A stretch of 50,567 bases of DNA, from contig BBCS01000013.1 of the NCBI GenBank assembly GCA_001316125.1, forward strand, positions 1-50,567. Direction: 5' to 3'. Shown here in pieces: positions 30,143-40,148 of this stretch. Each line of letters begins with the position of its first letter. The first letter of the stretch is position 1. The position numbers and the translations under genes were made by a program. The DNA is from Vulcanisaeta distributa JCM 11213. GTDB lineage: Archaea; Thermoproteota; Thermoprotei; Thermoproteales; Thermocladiaceae. The notes below the pieces were generated by a model. The model saw only the letters and a list, made by a program, of their open reading frames with translations, did not search any database and was not told the DNA's origin.

Positions 30143-30646
30143 TCAATGGGTGAGTTGCATGTTCATTAATGATTCCAGTTCCCCCCCCTCTATCTTCCTC
30201 TTCAGTATTTCCATGCCCTCCCCCCCCTTCATGAGCCCTGTGTTTTCTGCCCACGTATACGTTATTACGTACAGTACTAGTCTCGTGAGCTTGATGTCTA
30301 TCATTAATTCCTTAAACCAAGCATCATCAGTATCATCGCACTCAAAGGGTGCGTATAAGTGCCTGCTGGATGGCATGCCATGCATATCATAATCGAGGAG
30401 TGCGTCAATCACAACACCACTTAGGAACTGCTTATTACCTATCCTGGTCACTGGGTGTATTAGCTTTGATAACTTATTGTAGGTTAGGTACACGAGGTTG
30501 ATAATACCTCCATCCTTAAGTCCCAACCTGCCCATTAACCACTTGAGTGGTTCCTCAATCCTCCTAACGAGTTGGGCGTAGTAATTCCTGAATTCGTTAG
30601 GTGGGTTTACCAGGTTGTTTATGCTGAAGGTGGATGCGTAGTTCAT
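30143..30646 (-). CDS. Hypothetical accessory protein
   Basis: 167 aa, intact. It starts MNYASTFSINNLVNPPNEFR, then a helical core (YYAQLVRRIEEPLKWLMGRL; INLVYLTYNKLSKLIHPVTR), an acidic patch (FECDDTDDAWFKELM) and a helix ending GGEGMEILKRKIEGGELESL. Two C8 tracts near its 3' end give GG insertions. I do not recognise the family. It stands back-to-back with the gene at 30691, so the pair may share a promoter region at 30647-30690. Confidence 0.45.
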   Translation of the reverse strand: MNYASTFSINNLVNPPNEFRNYYAQLVRRIEEPLKWLMGRLGLKDGGIINLVYLTYNKLSKLIHPVTRIGNKQFLSGVVIDALLDYDMHGMPSSRHLYAPFECDDTDDAWFKELMIDIKLTRLVLYVITYTWAENTGLMKGGEGMEILKRKIEGGELESLMNMQLTH

Positions 30647-30690
30647 TAACTTAATATTATCGTCAAAGTGATGCTGAATACTCAGGACTT

Positions 30691-31222
30691 ATGAGATTTA
30701 TCATTTTAGGAGAAGCATTTGCATCGAGTTCCGAAAATATGGAGCTTAATGAGGTTGAGATGCATGAGGAGCTATTTACTGTACTTAGGCGGGGGGGGTG
30801 ATGGGTGCATGCGTGATGGGTCGAACCTATACATATACGGTACAATTAGGCTTAGAGTTAATTCTTCGATTGTTAGGTTCGTCACCATGATTATAGTGAA
30901 GATGGGCTCTAGTCACATGGGTGTTGTCTCGTCGGCGGTGTATGGTGATGATCAATTGAGTGATACCGCGTATGAATCAATGATGAGACTATTAATTATT
31001 TCACCAGTAAATGTCATGAAGATTTTATCATTATTCAGTAATAACGTGACGCCTCACTCCATGGTATATACAGAGAGTCGTAAGGGGGGGTTCATTCACT
31101 ACATACCATTTACACAGAGTTACGACCTCACTAAGTTAATAAACACGATAATGAAAATTGAGAACCTAGAACCATCAAATGTACCAAACACCCTACTTAC
31201 GCTCACTAAAGAACCACACTAG
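30691..31222 (+). CDS. Hypothetical accessory protein
   Basis: About 177 aa after correcting a G8 tract at 30791. The start ATG 30691 gives MRFIILGEAFASSSENMELN, then VEMHEELFTVLRRGGDG; the other frame continues LYIYGTIRLRVNSSIVRF and IIVKMGSSHMGVVSSAVYGD, ending NTLLTLTKEPH. Alternating strands and helices are visible but no known motif. This is the last gene before the composition shifts to GC-richer sequence at 31.7 kb. Confidence 0.45.
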
Positions 31223-31338
31223 CTACTCCTTAAATCCTTAAATTTAATATATAACGCGAACCATCAACCATCACAATAAACACTATAATGATCTTACCAC
31301 ACATTATTCTTTTATGCTGATTATTAATTATTCTCTGT

Positions 31339-31357
31339 GTAAACCACCCTGGTTTAC
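31339..31357. repeat. Small hairpin GTAAACC-N5-GGTTTAC
   Basis: Perfect 7-bp arms with a 5-nt loop. There is a single copy here, so it is not a CRISPR repeat. It might be a protein-binding site or terminator for the upstream gene. Confidence 0.4.
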
Positions 31358-31530
31358 GGGGAGTATGCAGTATTTTATTGAGCAGGGTTGCTGGTTTGTG
31401 GGTTTGATGCGGATGATGACGTGGGATAGAAAGGATTAGGCAGTTTGATGTTACGTTTGTTGTTTTTGTTTTTCGCTCACCTCCTTAACCGTGTTTAGTA
31501 TTTTCTTTGCTACCTCGGTTAGTTTCACTA

Positions 31531-31645
31531 ACTAACCGTCTCATCATCAGGAACCGCCTCAGTACAGGCCTCAGGCGGCTCCTACACAATAACAGTAACC
31601 GTAGACGCAGGGTGCATGCCAAAGTATAGTCAACCACCTCCATAA
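31531..31645 (+). pseudogene. Pilin/archaellin-like C-terminal fragment
   Basis: An open stretch reads LTVSSSGTASVQASGGSYTI then TVTVDAGCMPKYSQPPP and stop. It has the Ser/Thr/Val-rich beta composition of archaeal pilin C-termini, like the complete pilin at 32786, but no start codon or N-terminal hydrophobic helix precedes it in frame. Likely a remnant of a second pilin gene. Confidence 0.3.
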
Positions 31646-31713
31646 TAATTTTATTGTTTAATAACGAATGATTAATATCTTTTTAACTTTGGTTTTCTAA
31701 ATTAGCAGTTTAG

Positions 31714-32687
31714 TCACCCCCCCTGTGCCGACTGCCACACCAACTGCCATAGGTAGTCCACCTCAAAGCCGTAGGTGTAGTTTGTCACATTGCCACTGCC
31801 CGCCACATACCTAAACCACTGCCACAGGGGGGGTAGTGGGAGTAGTTGTTGCTCGGCAGTGCTCAATGGCAGTGGGCCTGTGATGTTGATGAGGCACGGA
31901 CCACTAATCATGTATGGTGTGTTCCCAAAGTAGTATTTCGCAAGTACGGTCGAGTTTAGGGGGGGCACGGCCCAGTCGTTGAAGTACACATAACCATTAC
32001 TAACGTTCACGCGGTCAATATCGAAGAGGTTGCTTATGTGGTAACCGTCGTAGGTGGGGCTCAGCACTGTCGCCTCAAGCATCAAGAATATTGGCGTACC
32101 ATTAATCTGAACATACTCATTAGTGATGTCAAACGTCCCGTTGGCCCACACCCCCCCCACGTTGAAGTACGTATAGCAGTACTCTATTCCGTTGTATGTG
32201 TATGTACTATTCACGCACAAGTTCTGAAGGTACTTCGCGTAACCACTGCCGAGGCCTAGGACTGCGGCTGACCAGGCAGTCCCGTTGTTCAGTACAATGA
32301 CCTTTGCGTAGCAGAAGCTGGCATTTTCAATCGTCATTAGTAGTGTTGGGAGGGTTAGGTTGTTCAGGATGCCGGGCGGTATGTAGTTCATGACCTCAGC
32401 ATACAGAGGATTGCTGGCATTATTAACATAAACATACACAGTCCTGTTTATGTACACTGGCACGGTCTTGTTCACGTAGACGTACTTAACCACAGTCTGG
32501 TTCACATACACCGTGTGGTTGATTGGCACGTAAACAACCTCGGTATGCGTTAGTCCCAGTCTAGTGGTTATGAACTGGAGCGGCTTCACGTAGGGGCTTA
32601 CGATGACCATGGCCAGTAGTGCCATGCCACCATGCCCACCACTATTAACGCCTTCTCAACACCACTTGCGTAGTACCACCAACCCAT
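31714..32687 (-). CDS. Membrane-anchored, N-glycosylated surface protein
   Basis: About 324 aa with a break near 32625. It starts MGWWYYASGVEKALIVVG, with a hydrophobic anchor continuing VALLAMVIVSPYVKPLQF. The ectodomain opens with repeated 'VYVN.TV' units (YVPINHTVYVNQTVVKYVYV, NKTVPVYINRTVYVYVN), a regular N-x-T sequon string, followed by a Tyr/Asn-rich beta domain with paired Cys. It looks like a pilus-associated or receptor-like glycoprotein. It is transcribed divergently from the pilin gene; each start has its own TATA-like box. Three C/G7 tracts add GG or PP. Confidence 0.6.
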
Positions 32688-32708
32688 TGGTTAGAGGGCA
32701 TAGGCAGG

Positions 32709-32717
32709 TTAATAAAG
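32709..32717 (-). promoter_or_regulatory. TATA-like box for the surface glycoprotein gene
   Basis: On the minus strand this reads CTTTATTAA, about 26 nt upstream of ATG 32687. It forms the left half of a compact divergent promoter. Confidence 0.5.
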
Positions 32718-32756
32718 ATGTCTCCCGGGGGGGAGGCGGCAATCATTGAGGCTCCC

Positions 32757-32767
32757 CCTTTTAAATA
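32757..32767 (+). promoter_or_regulatory. TATA-like box for the pilin gene
   Basis: CCTTTTAAATA centred near 32762 is about 24 nt upstream of ATG 32786. Together with the box at 32709-32717 it makes a divergent promoter about 100 bp long that also holds a G7 tract. Confidence 0.55.
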
Positions 32768-32785
32768 AGCCGAGGCATCCTCCCG

Positions 32786-33290
32786 ATGAGCATACCAATA
32801 CAACTGCCCAGGAAGAGCAGGTCAAAGTCAAGCACCAACACTAACGGCAACGACAAGGCCAAGGCGCCAAGGGCTAGGAGGGGGGGTGACCTCTACATAA
32901 CAGCCTGATACTTGCTGCCATTGGCGTAGTCATAGGCGCAATAATCTACCTCTTCGTCTTCGGGGGGGAGTGTCTAGGGTATTCGGAAGTACCAGCGTTC
33001 CGGTGGTGACGGCCAGCGAGATGGGTGGTGTCATAACCGTGAATATTAAGGATACGGGCGTGGGTAACGTGGCGATAAACAACATCACCCTATACGCAGG
33101 GTCAAGCCAGGCAACCTGCTCCACAGCCACCTACTACCTGAACGGGAACCCGGCCAGTGCACCGCCAATAACCATTAAGCCCGGCCAAACATACACGGTG
33201 GTCTATTCAAACTGTAACCCACCGGCCAGTGAGGTCACGGGCGTTGTGGTGACCACAAGCACTGGCACTTACTCGGCTGCGGTGACCTAA
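32786..33290 (+). CDS. Archaeal type IV pilin (class III signal peptide)
   Basis: About 167 aa across three frames. The N-terminus is a long basic leader (MSIPIQLPRKSRSKSS... KAKAPRARRG) followed by the hydrophobic stalk LILAAIGVVIGAIIYLFVFG, the layout cut by archaeal prepilin peptidase. The head domain is beta-rich (VVTASEMGGVITVNIKDTG, VGNVAINNITLYAG) with Cys residues and Thr/Ser-rich strands, ending TSTGTYSAAVT. Frame breaks occur at the G7 tracts near 32880 and 32962. It is the predicted major or minor subunit of the pilus built by the downstream TadC- and CpaF-like proteins. Confidence 0.65.
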
Positions 33291-33350
33291 GGCATTGAAG
33301 TGGTTGGCGCCGTCAGTCAAAATCAACCTTTCTTCCCCCTCTTTACACCT

Positions 33351-33360
33351 ACCTTTTAAG
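33351..33360 (+). promoter_or_regulatory. TATA-like box for the TadC-like gene
   Basis: ACCTTTTAAG lies about 25 nt before ATG 33376/33381, again a leaderless layout. Confidence 0.5.
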
Positions 33361-33380
33361 CGGTTAATTACTTCAATGCG

Positions 33381-34453
33381 ATGAATATTAGGGAGGTAGT
33401 CGCTGACTTAGTATTCATAGTTAGGGCCCCCAGTCGATGGCGTTGAGGAGACCCTCGATGAGGTTGCCGGCTTAAGCAGGGCCTGGCGGAGGATAGCCAC
33501 GGTAATGAAGGTACTGAATAGCCCCTGGGCATTACCAAGGAATTACAGGAGGGAACTGCTTAGCACGGCCAGCGCCTACTTCTCGGCAGGTAGTGACCCG
33601 GGCGTGACCTTCATGGCCTTGTTGAATAAATACAACGCACTACTGAACCAGTGGGTTGAGTGGCAATGGCAGGCGCTCACGGCAGTAATAATCACGGCGG
33701 TAATGCTCGGCGTACTCTCATTCCTAACCATCCTAGGCGCACCACCAACAGTCTCCCTAGTAGGCCTAGTACTGGTGCCGTTAATCCACTACTTCCAGGT
33801 TGAGCTCACTAGGTACGACTACGTGAAGCCGGGCATGGCAGCCATTGCGGCTGGATCCACAGCCCTTGTAATCGGCCAATACACCATGCACCTAGGCACA
33901 GCCCAACTAACACTCCTGACCGGGATAGGCGCCGGGGCAGGCTTCGCCGCACTCTACATCCCGCAGCTCACCAAGTTCATTAGGGACTACCTCGGCATGC
34001 CGCACAGGTCCTGGAGTCCTTCGGCGAGTTACTCATCGTCCCAAACCCAAGGCCGCCAAGGCCCGTGACCATCGTCGAGAGGGAGCTAAGGCCACTTTGG
34101 GAGTACGCATACTCAGTGGGCGTGAGGGAGTTCATTGAGCGCGTCAACATGGTTGTTGACTCATTAATAACCTTCATTAGGAGGAACGTGATGACCGGCT
34201 TGATCTACGGCCCATTCACCACAATCAGCTACATATTCATGCTCTTCATAGCCTACCTACTCCACGGAATGAGCTACGCCCAGGTGACCGGCATGCCAAT
34301 ACCCTTCACCCTAAACCCACAGGCAGTGGCACTAGCCTGGTGCCGCTTGCAATCACGACAGCAATCATCGCCGGCAAGGCAATACACAGCACCGGCCTAG
34401 GCATAAGCCTAGTCCCACTATTCCTACTGCCAATAACCCCGCTGGTCTGGTGA
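33381..34453 (+). CDS. TadC/PilC-like pilus platform membrane protein
   Basis: About 357 aa in several frames. Start MNIREVVADLVFIVRAP, then VDGVEETLDEVAGLSRAWRR and the TadC-type helical region WALPRNYRRELLSTASAYFS. Membrane helices: ALTAVIITAVMLGVLSFLTI, VGLVLVPLIHYFQV, AQLTLLTGIGAGAGFAALYI; and after breaks near 34015 and 34340, ISYIFMLFIAYLLHGMSYAQ and LVPLFLLPITPLVW. This fits the inner-membrane platform of an archaeal type IV pilus. Its TGA overlaps the start of the CpaF-like gene (TGATG), so the two are coupled. Confidence 0.6.
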
Positions 34454-36082
34454 TGAGGGTGCACGTGAGCAAGCCCAAGGTAATAAGCCAGGGACTCGTG
34501 AAGAACTACGCCATTGAATTCAGCGGAATAAAGACGGACATCGAGATACACCTAATTCAAGCCGCCCAATACGGCGTGTATGACTACATAGCCTACGTAA
34601 TCGACCAAGCACCCGACTGGACAATAATGATGCCCCCTGGAGCAAATCGTCGACTGGATAGCAGCGGTGTGAAGCCCGAGAAGGCCATTAGGAAGGGCCT
34701 GGAGAAGATAGGGGGGGTCAAACCAACCAGGGAGAACCTTGAGGTCGCAACCAACGTCTTCAACAGGTGGTTCAACCACTACGGAGCCTGACACCACTGC
34801 TCATGATGGACGACATCACCGACATATACATCAACAAGTCCGGCACTAAGTTCGGCATGGGCGGGGGTCTACATCGAGCACGCAACCCTCGGCAGGATCC
34901 AGGCAGTCATTGGTTGGGAGCCAATTGAGGTGAGGAGGGGGGGGAAGAAGGTAATCAAGGCCATAACCTTCGACTTCAACGCCTTCATCGACTACCTCAT
35001 CAGGAGGGTTGCAATGAGGACTAAGACCGCCTTCACATCCTACAGCCCAGTGGGCTCCGTGGTAGATCCAGAGTTCGGGGTCAGGCTAAGCGTCGAGGTT
35101 GAACCAATCAGCCCAGGCTCCATCAGCGCCAGTCCTACCCAGGAAGCCCTGGACACTCCCGGACATGGTTAGGAACGGGATGATCAGCGTTAGAAATGCC
35201 GCACTACTCTGGCTCCTCGCCGAGTACAAGGTGCCACTACTCTTCATCGGGCCCATGGGGGGGAGCGGCAAGACCTCGCTGCAAAACGCCGTTGCCTACA
35301 TGCTCGTGACAAGGTCAATGGCCTTAATAATGGACGTCGCCGAACTCTTCCTACCACACCACCACATTGTTAAGCCCATGTTCGAGAGGATAGCCTACGC
35401 ACACGGTATACGCTCAATAGACAAGGCAGAGCTAATTAAGCAGGCGCTGAGGAGCGGTGCAGACATCATAGTCCTAAACGAGGCGAGGAGCCGGGAAGAA
35501 TTCAAGGCACTCGCCGAGGCAATAACACTGGGCCACGGAGCATTGACAACATTCCACGCGGAGAGCTACGAAGCAGCCAAGGTAAGGCTAGCCACGCTCG
35601 GGCTGGAAGCCGAGGAGCTGCTGAAGCTGTCGGTTGCCGTTGAGGTCAACATGACGAGGGATGTTAGGTACAACGGCAGGACCGGCGTCTATGAGGTCGT
35701 CACGAGGAGGTTCGTGAGGAGGATCAACAATGCCAGCCACTACCTGGACAGGATCGCGAGGGACTACGGCGCGGACTACGTGGGCAGGCAACTAGCCTAT
35801 AGGGAGGAATTCCTAACAAAGGCTGCCGCGGCCGGGCTCGACCACCAGCAACTCGCCAGCCTACTCTACGTATTCTACAAGGCACCAGAGCAAGTCCTGA
35901 GGGGGGGCCTCGGGCAAACAATCGAGTCGGCAAGCCCAGAACCCATCAACGAGGCCAACCAACAAATCGGTGAGCTACCACTGCCCGAGGAACTATTCCG
36001 AGTCGACGCTGAGTTAAACGGCTCGGGCAACCCAAACCAGCCTTTTAAGGATGGCGAGGAAGAGGGTGGTGGAAATGCTTAG
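34453..36082 (+). CDS. CpaF/VirB11-like secretion ATPase
   Basis: About 543 aa with several breaks before 35170. N-terminal part: MRVHVSKPKVISQGLVKNYA, then VKPTRENLEVATNVFNRWFN and MMDDITDIYINKSGTKFGM (the N-terminal domain of GspE/CpaF ATPases). ATPase core: LLFIGPMGGSGKTSLQNAVA (Walker A with one extra Gly from G7), VAELFLPHHHIVKPM (Asp box), GADIIVLNEARSREEFKALA (Walker B) and HGALTTFHAESYEAAKVRLA (His box). It would power pilus assembly or retraction at the membrane. It ends with a charged low-complexity tail. The gene lies between the TadC-like and ParA-like genes. Confidence 0.78.
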
Positions 36083-36094
36083 GCCAGGTACGCC

Positions 36095-36909
36095 GTGGTG
36101 ACGTTCTTCAGCGGGGCGAAGGGCGGGACTGGGAAATCAACCCTAGCCAGCAACCTAGCCATACTAATGAGCCAAAGCCTAAGGACCAACGTATTGCTGA
36201 TCGACCTCGGCATCGACTCAAGCCAGACGGCATCAAGGACGCTGGCATTGTCCCCCCCGAGAGGCCGGGCGCCCTCGACTACCTAGTCGGCTTCACCGAC
36301 GACGTGAAGCAACTACCGGCAAGGTCAAGCTACCTACCAAGCGTCTTCGTAGTCCCGCCAGGCACCGTGAGGTCATTCCAGTTAGGCACGGGCTTCAGGG
36401 AGATCTACCCAAGGTGGGTCAACATGGTTAACGCCCTAGTCATGACGACGGCATCGCCAGTAGTCCTAGTCGACCTACCAGCAACGCACCAACGGTGGTC
36501 TCGGTAACAGCATTAATAACCGCGCAGATAATCAACGTGGTGCTGGACTACGCAAACTACTCGGACTACGTGTTGAGGGAGATAGACGACAACTACATAC
36601 AACCAATGCTAAGCCTCAAGTACACAAAGATAGTCAATGTGATCCTAAACAAGGCACTCCCAGGCATGGACACTATCGAAAACCGCGTAAGGGGGGGCTA
36701 CGCACACAACGGGGGGGAAGTCATCACCCTACCAACCTCAGTAATAGTCCAGTACTTAACCGCAGGCCTAAAGCCCGTGGTTCTCTACCAACCAAGGGGG
36801 GGTCACTGGCAAGCTTCAGGAAGGCCCTCGACGCCTGGCAGAAACCCTGGCAAGGCAGGTAAAGGCCGTGCTAACGGGGGCACATCGGCTAATCAACCCC
36901 CCCTTTTAA
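36095..36909 (+). CDS. ParA/MinD-like ATPase
   Basis: About 270 aa after several corrections. FFSGAKGGTGKSTLASNLAI is the deviant Walker A (KGGTGKST), NVLLIDLGIDSSQTAS is switch I, and SPVVLVDLPA is the Walker B-like strand. After the break near 36490 it continues VSVTALITAQIINVVLDYAN and YTKIVNVILNKALPG. The C-terminus is best read as SFRKALDALAETLARQVKAV then LINPPF, in place of the Gly-rich tail of the raw frame. Such ATPases position cargo on DNA or membranes; here that may be the pilus apparatus or element partition. Confidence 0.72.
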
Positions 36910-36911
36910 AC
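36902..36911 (+). promoter_or_regulatory. TATA-like box for the gene at 36931
   Basis: CCTTTTAAAC overlaps the stop of the ParA-like gene and lies about 25 nt before ATG 36931. It suggests a new leaderless transcript starting the second half of the locus. Confidence 0.45.
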
Positions 36912-36930
36912 CTATTAAACACGCAACTCG

Positions 36931-37306
36931 ATGAGCAACCCAATAGAGAACTTCCTAAAGTCGATTAGGGGGCCAGGGACAGCCAACCCAACCAACACCA
37001 AGCCAGCCAGTGCAGGCCAAGCCAGTCATAGACACGGTGCCAACGCCACCACCACAGCCACAGACCCAACCACTACCACCAATGATACCACCCAGCCAGG
37101 CAATAGTCGAGAACATGGTGATGGAACTCAGCAGGCTCTCCACCATCGAGAGGGCAATAGTCGCAATGGCCCTAGGCTTCGAGGAACCGCTCAAGAACGT
37201 AAGCTCCGAGGAATGGGCCAAACTCCTTGACGAGAGGGTCGGCAGGATATACGGAGACGCCTTCAGGAAGTGGGTCAAGGCAAGGCTCGGCGGTGACCAA
37301 CAGTGA
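36931..37306 (+). CDS. Small protein with a Pro-rich linker
   Basis: About 125 aa after one indel near 37010. The start MSNPIENFLKSIRGPGTANP, a Pro/Gln linker (TVPTPPPQPQTQPLPPMIPP) and a helical C-terminal domain (VENMVMELSRLSTIERAIVA, VSSEEWAKLLDERVGRIYGD) are visible. The layout of a short N-terminal tag, flexible linker and helical bundle suits an adaptor. Its TGA overlaps the GTG of the next gene (GTGA). No family recognised. Confidence 0.5.
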
Positions 37307-37831
37307 GTAAAGGAGGCAACGAGTACAGGCCACTCGCAAGGCTGGAGAGGGAAATCAACGAATTAGGCAAAATAAGGCTAAGGGAGACAAAGCCAAGGCC
37401 CATAAACGCCGAGGAAGCCATCAACAGGGAATTATCCAAATTCGCCAGGGACTGGGCCAATAAGTGCGCAGAGCCCCCCCTTAGGGAATACTGCCAGAGA
37501 GTACTACTCCAACTAGGCAGGTACTTTACGGCGGAGTCGATAGCGGCAATTCTCAACGAGGCACAGTCAAGGGGGGGACTAAGCATCGAGCAGCCCTAAT
37601 CCTACTCTCCCAATGCGACCTAATCCAATGCAACGAAGACCCAATCAAGAACTACCTAGACACCGGCAGCGCCGACATAAACAAACTACTCCAAATCCTA
37701 CAAAGCCAGGGAATCGCCATGAGCCAGAGGAGCTTAGGGCAATAATCGAAGGCCGAGCCGTGAGGAAGCCCAGCAGCAGGCTCTCCTGGCTACCGAGGAT
37801 AATCAACACAATAAGGCCTAGGACCCAGTGA
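37303..37831 (+). CDS. Hypothetical helical protein
   Basis: About 175 aa after corrections near 37593 and 37718. The raw frame ends early at 37599; joined segments read EYRPLARLEREINELGKIRL, LSKFARDWANKCAEPPLREY, LGRYFTAESIAAILNEAQSR, LILLSQCDLIQCNEDPIKNY and EPEELRAIIEGRAVRKPSSR, ending LPRIINTIRPRTQ. It is highly helical and basic at the C-terminus. It is coupled to the preceding gene by GTGA. Function unknown. Confidence 0.45.
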
Positions 37832-37835
37832 CAGC

Positions 37836-37846
37836 CCTTAAAAACA
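37836..37846 (+). promoter_or_regulatory. TATA-like box for the gene at 37864
   Basis: CCCTTAAAAAC lies about 24 nt before ATG 37864, a leaderless spacing. Confidence 0.45.
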
Positions 37847-37863
37847 ATTAATTGATTAAAACG

Positions 37864-38388
37864 ATGGTCAAAAACACGAAGGTCTTTGTCGCCGTCTTAA
37901 TTGGAGTCACCGCAATAGCCCTGGCCTACAGGCCCTTAATCCTACTCCTACTTCTAGCACTCCTTTATAGAGACTTCAGGGAGTGGATAGTCGAGTCAAT
38001 CCTCACGCTGGTGTACCCAGGACTGGCGCCCAGGCTGGTACTCGGGGGGGAGGATTATGTCTATGACGTGAAGAGCAGGCTCATGCACGTATTCTATAGT
38101 GCCGAGCCAATGTTCGACATAAGCAGGCTAACCGGGAGCCAATACGTGGGCCTAGTCGATGAACTCCTTAGGAGGCTCGACCTCAGCATTAACGAGGCGA
38201 TAGCCCTCATCAGGCTAGGCAGCGACAAGTTCATTAGGTTGTCGAGGGTTGTGAGGAATGAGACGGAGCTCAGCGACTTCATGAATTGGCTAGCGACGAA
38301 GGAGAACCTGCTTAGGCAGTACTTCGTGATGAGGCAGTTGAGCGTTGATGAGCTGAGGACTCGTGGGTTTCCCAACAACGCCGAGTAA
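37864..38388 (+). CDS. Membrane protein with a cytosolic helical domain
   Basis: About 174 aa, intact. Two hydrophobic helices at the N-terminus (VFVAVLIGVTAIALAY and PLILLLLLALLY) are followed by a soluble helical region (FREWIVESILTLVYPGLAPR, LTGSQYVGLVDELLRRLDLS, FMNWLATKENLLRQYFVMRQ). It lies directly before the VirB4-like ATPase gene in the same frame, separated by one stop codon and 18 nt. It might be a membrane partner of that ATPase or a small subunit of the transfer channel. The family is not recognised. Confidence 0.5.
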   Translation: MVKNTKVFVAVLIGVTAIALAYRPLILLLLLALLYRDFREWIVESILTLVYPGLAPRLVLGGEDYVYDVKSRLMHVFYSAEPMFDISRLTGSQYVGLVDELLRRLDLSINEAIALIRLGSDKFIRLSRVVRNETELSDFMNWLATKENLLRQYFVMRQLSVDELRTRGFPNNAE

Positions 38389-38406
38389 AGCAAGGCTAGT
38401 CGCTGC

Positions 38407-39979
38407 TTGATCATCTTATTCCTCGCATCGTACATGCTCTTTAGGGTTTACGGCTTGGTAGTGGTTGCCGTAATAGCGGCAATCACGGTCAAAGGCCTAG
38501 GCAACTACTCGGTGATTAGGGGGGGTGGGCAGTTGGGCGCCTTGAGGAGGAGGCTCGTGGCTTCAAACAAAATCTACACAATGCCCAGTGATGACGACAT
38601 TAGAGCCATTGCATCAGCAATGGCCAACTACCTAGCAACTACATGCTAGTCATATCGGGTAATCCGGAGTTCAGGGCAGTAACATCGAGTAGGGTGGCCA
38701 GGGAGTACGAGAAGTTGGTTGTCCAGGAGCGTGGGAAAGCCTTACCGGCAGTGAGTAGGTGGAGGGTCGTACTGGACAGAATAACCCAAAACGCCGAGGA
38801 GCCGATTAAAGCCTTGATCGCATCAGATAAAGATTTGCCGGACAGCAACATGGTGATGGGGGGGAGGGTAAGGAGCCTAATGCACCTGTGGGCTTTGCCA
38901 ATGATCGATGAGTTGAGCCACGACATAGCCATTGTGCCGGTATTCCACGGAGGCAGGTTAATCTCTGAAAAATCAAGGGCTAGGGTTAGGCTTGGCAGGG
39001 ATAGGGAGGGCAATGAGTTGATCATTGACTTGGATGCACTTCCCTCCGGCCACATGCTCGTTGTTGGGCCCACTGGAATGGGTAAGACGTGGACTGTCTC
39101 GACAATGCTCTATAGGCTGATGAGTAGTGGTATTAAGGCGTTGATCCTAGACCCACACGGCGAGTACCTTAGGCTACCGGGCATTGAGCCAATAGACGCG
39201 ACTAGGAAATTCATCAATATCTTTGAATTGGATGGCTTGACCGATTCCGAGAGGATTCACAGGCTAGTCACCGAGTTCAGCCTACTGGGCATCGACGGGA
39301 GGGCGTTACTGCCCGACCTGAAGGTCATCTACGGTAATGGCTTGTTTAGGGACTTCTTCAAGTCCATTGAATTCCTGAGGTCGGCCACCGATGATGACTC
39401 GGTGGCATTGGCGCTGGATAGTTGATGTCTTACCTAGGTAATGCCGAGGTGATGGGCATTGAGGAGCTCCTAAACAACAAGGCTTTGTTGTTTAGTCGAG
39501 TCAGGGCTAGCCCGGACATAATGGCTTTCATGATGGGCGTTGTCGCAGACCACGCCTACAGCCACGTAATGAGTAAGGGCATCGGCGAGCAACTACAGCA
39601 ATTGCTAGTCATGGACGAGGCTTACTACGTGCTAAACTCACCGCTGGCTGAGTTGATGGTGCGTGGGCTTAGGAAGTTCGGGCTTGGGACAATACTCATA
39701 ACGCAGACACTGAGTGGAGTGAGCAATGACGTACTCCAGAACATACCACTGATAATAGTCTTGGGCGGAAACGACGCATACGTGGCGTCGATAGGCCAAG
39801 CCCTACAACTAACGAGCGAGGACGTAAAGTGGCTAACAACGGCACTGCCACCGCACATGCAGGGCTTGACCACAAAGGCACTGGTAATTACGGGACCAAT
39901 GAAGAGGCTGGGCTACGTGGAGCTCGAGCCGGGTATTAAGGGCTTGGTTCGGTGGGGGGGTATTGGCCACGACTCCTAA
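38407..39979 (+). CDS. Membrane-anchored HerA/VirB4-like ATPase (CedB/TedB-like)
   Basis: About 520 aa. N-terminal hydrophobic segments (LIILFLASYMLFRVYGLVVV, AVIAAITV) precede a soluble domain. After a break near 38640 it reads MLVISGNPEFRAVTSSRVAR, RARVRLGRDREGNELIIDLD, HMLVVGPTGMGKTWTVSTML (Walker A), IKALILDPHGEYL, and after 39420 LLVMDEAYYVL (Walker B) and GTILITQTLSGVSNDVLQN (the Q-containing sensor). DPHGEY and the overall order are HerA/VirB4 hallmarks. An N-terminally anchored HerA/VirB4 ATPase is what defines CedB and TedB of crenarchaeal DNA import. The start (TTG 38407) is uncertain. Confidence 0.7.
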
Positions 39980-40004
39980 TTAATTCTTATTAATTGGTTT
40001 AGTT

Positions 40005-40148
40005 ATGATTGCTTGATGCATTTCATTACTTTGGTCGTACCCCCTTTGGTCCTGCCTACTAATCCTACTCCTATTCGTGGTGGTCATCGCCTACCTAATT
40101 CTTAGGCTCTTTATGAGGCATGCCCGCCGCGGAATTATCCCTCGCTAG
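40005..40148 (+). CDS. Tiny single-pass membrane peptide with an in-frame TGA
   Basis: The frame from ATG 40005 carries TGA as codon 4, then reads CISLLWSYPLWSCLLILLLF then VVVIAYLILRLFMRHARRG and a normal stop. The hydrophobic core and basic C-terminal end are convincing for a membrane peptide of about 45 aa. The TGA could be a base error, or the real start may be a non-ATG codon downstream. It overlaps an antisense small gene. Confidence 0.25.

Larger units (their letters stand above)
31223..31713. other. 491-bp mostly non-coding boundary region
   Basis: This AT-rich boundary lies between the defence-like island and the pilus/transfer block. It holds a 7-bp-arm hairpin at 31339-31357, a short palindrome (GTTAGTttcACTAAC) near 31520-31535 and a pilin-like coding fragment at 31531-31645. 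I see no tRNA, integrase or direct repeat marking an attachment site. Confidence 0.6.

Noticed and set aside
35588..35933. Arg/Pro-rich minus-strand frames under the CpaF-like gene
   Set aside because: Antisense shadows of a clearly coding GC-rich gene.
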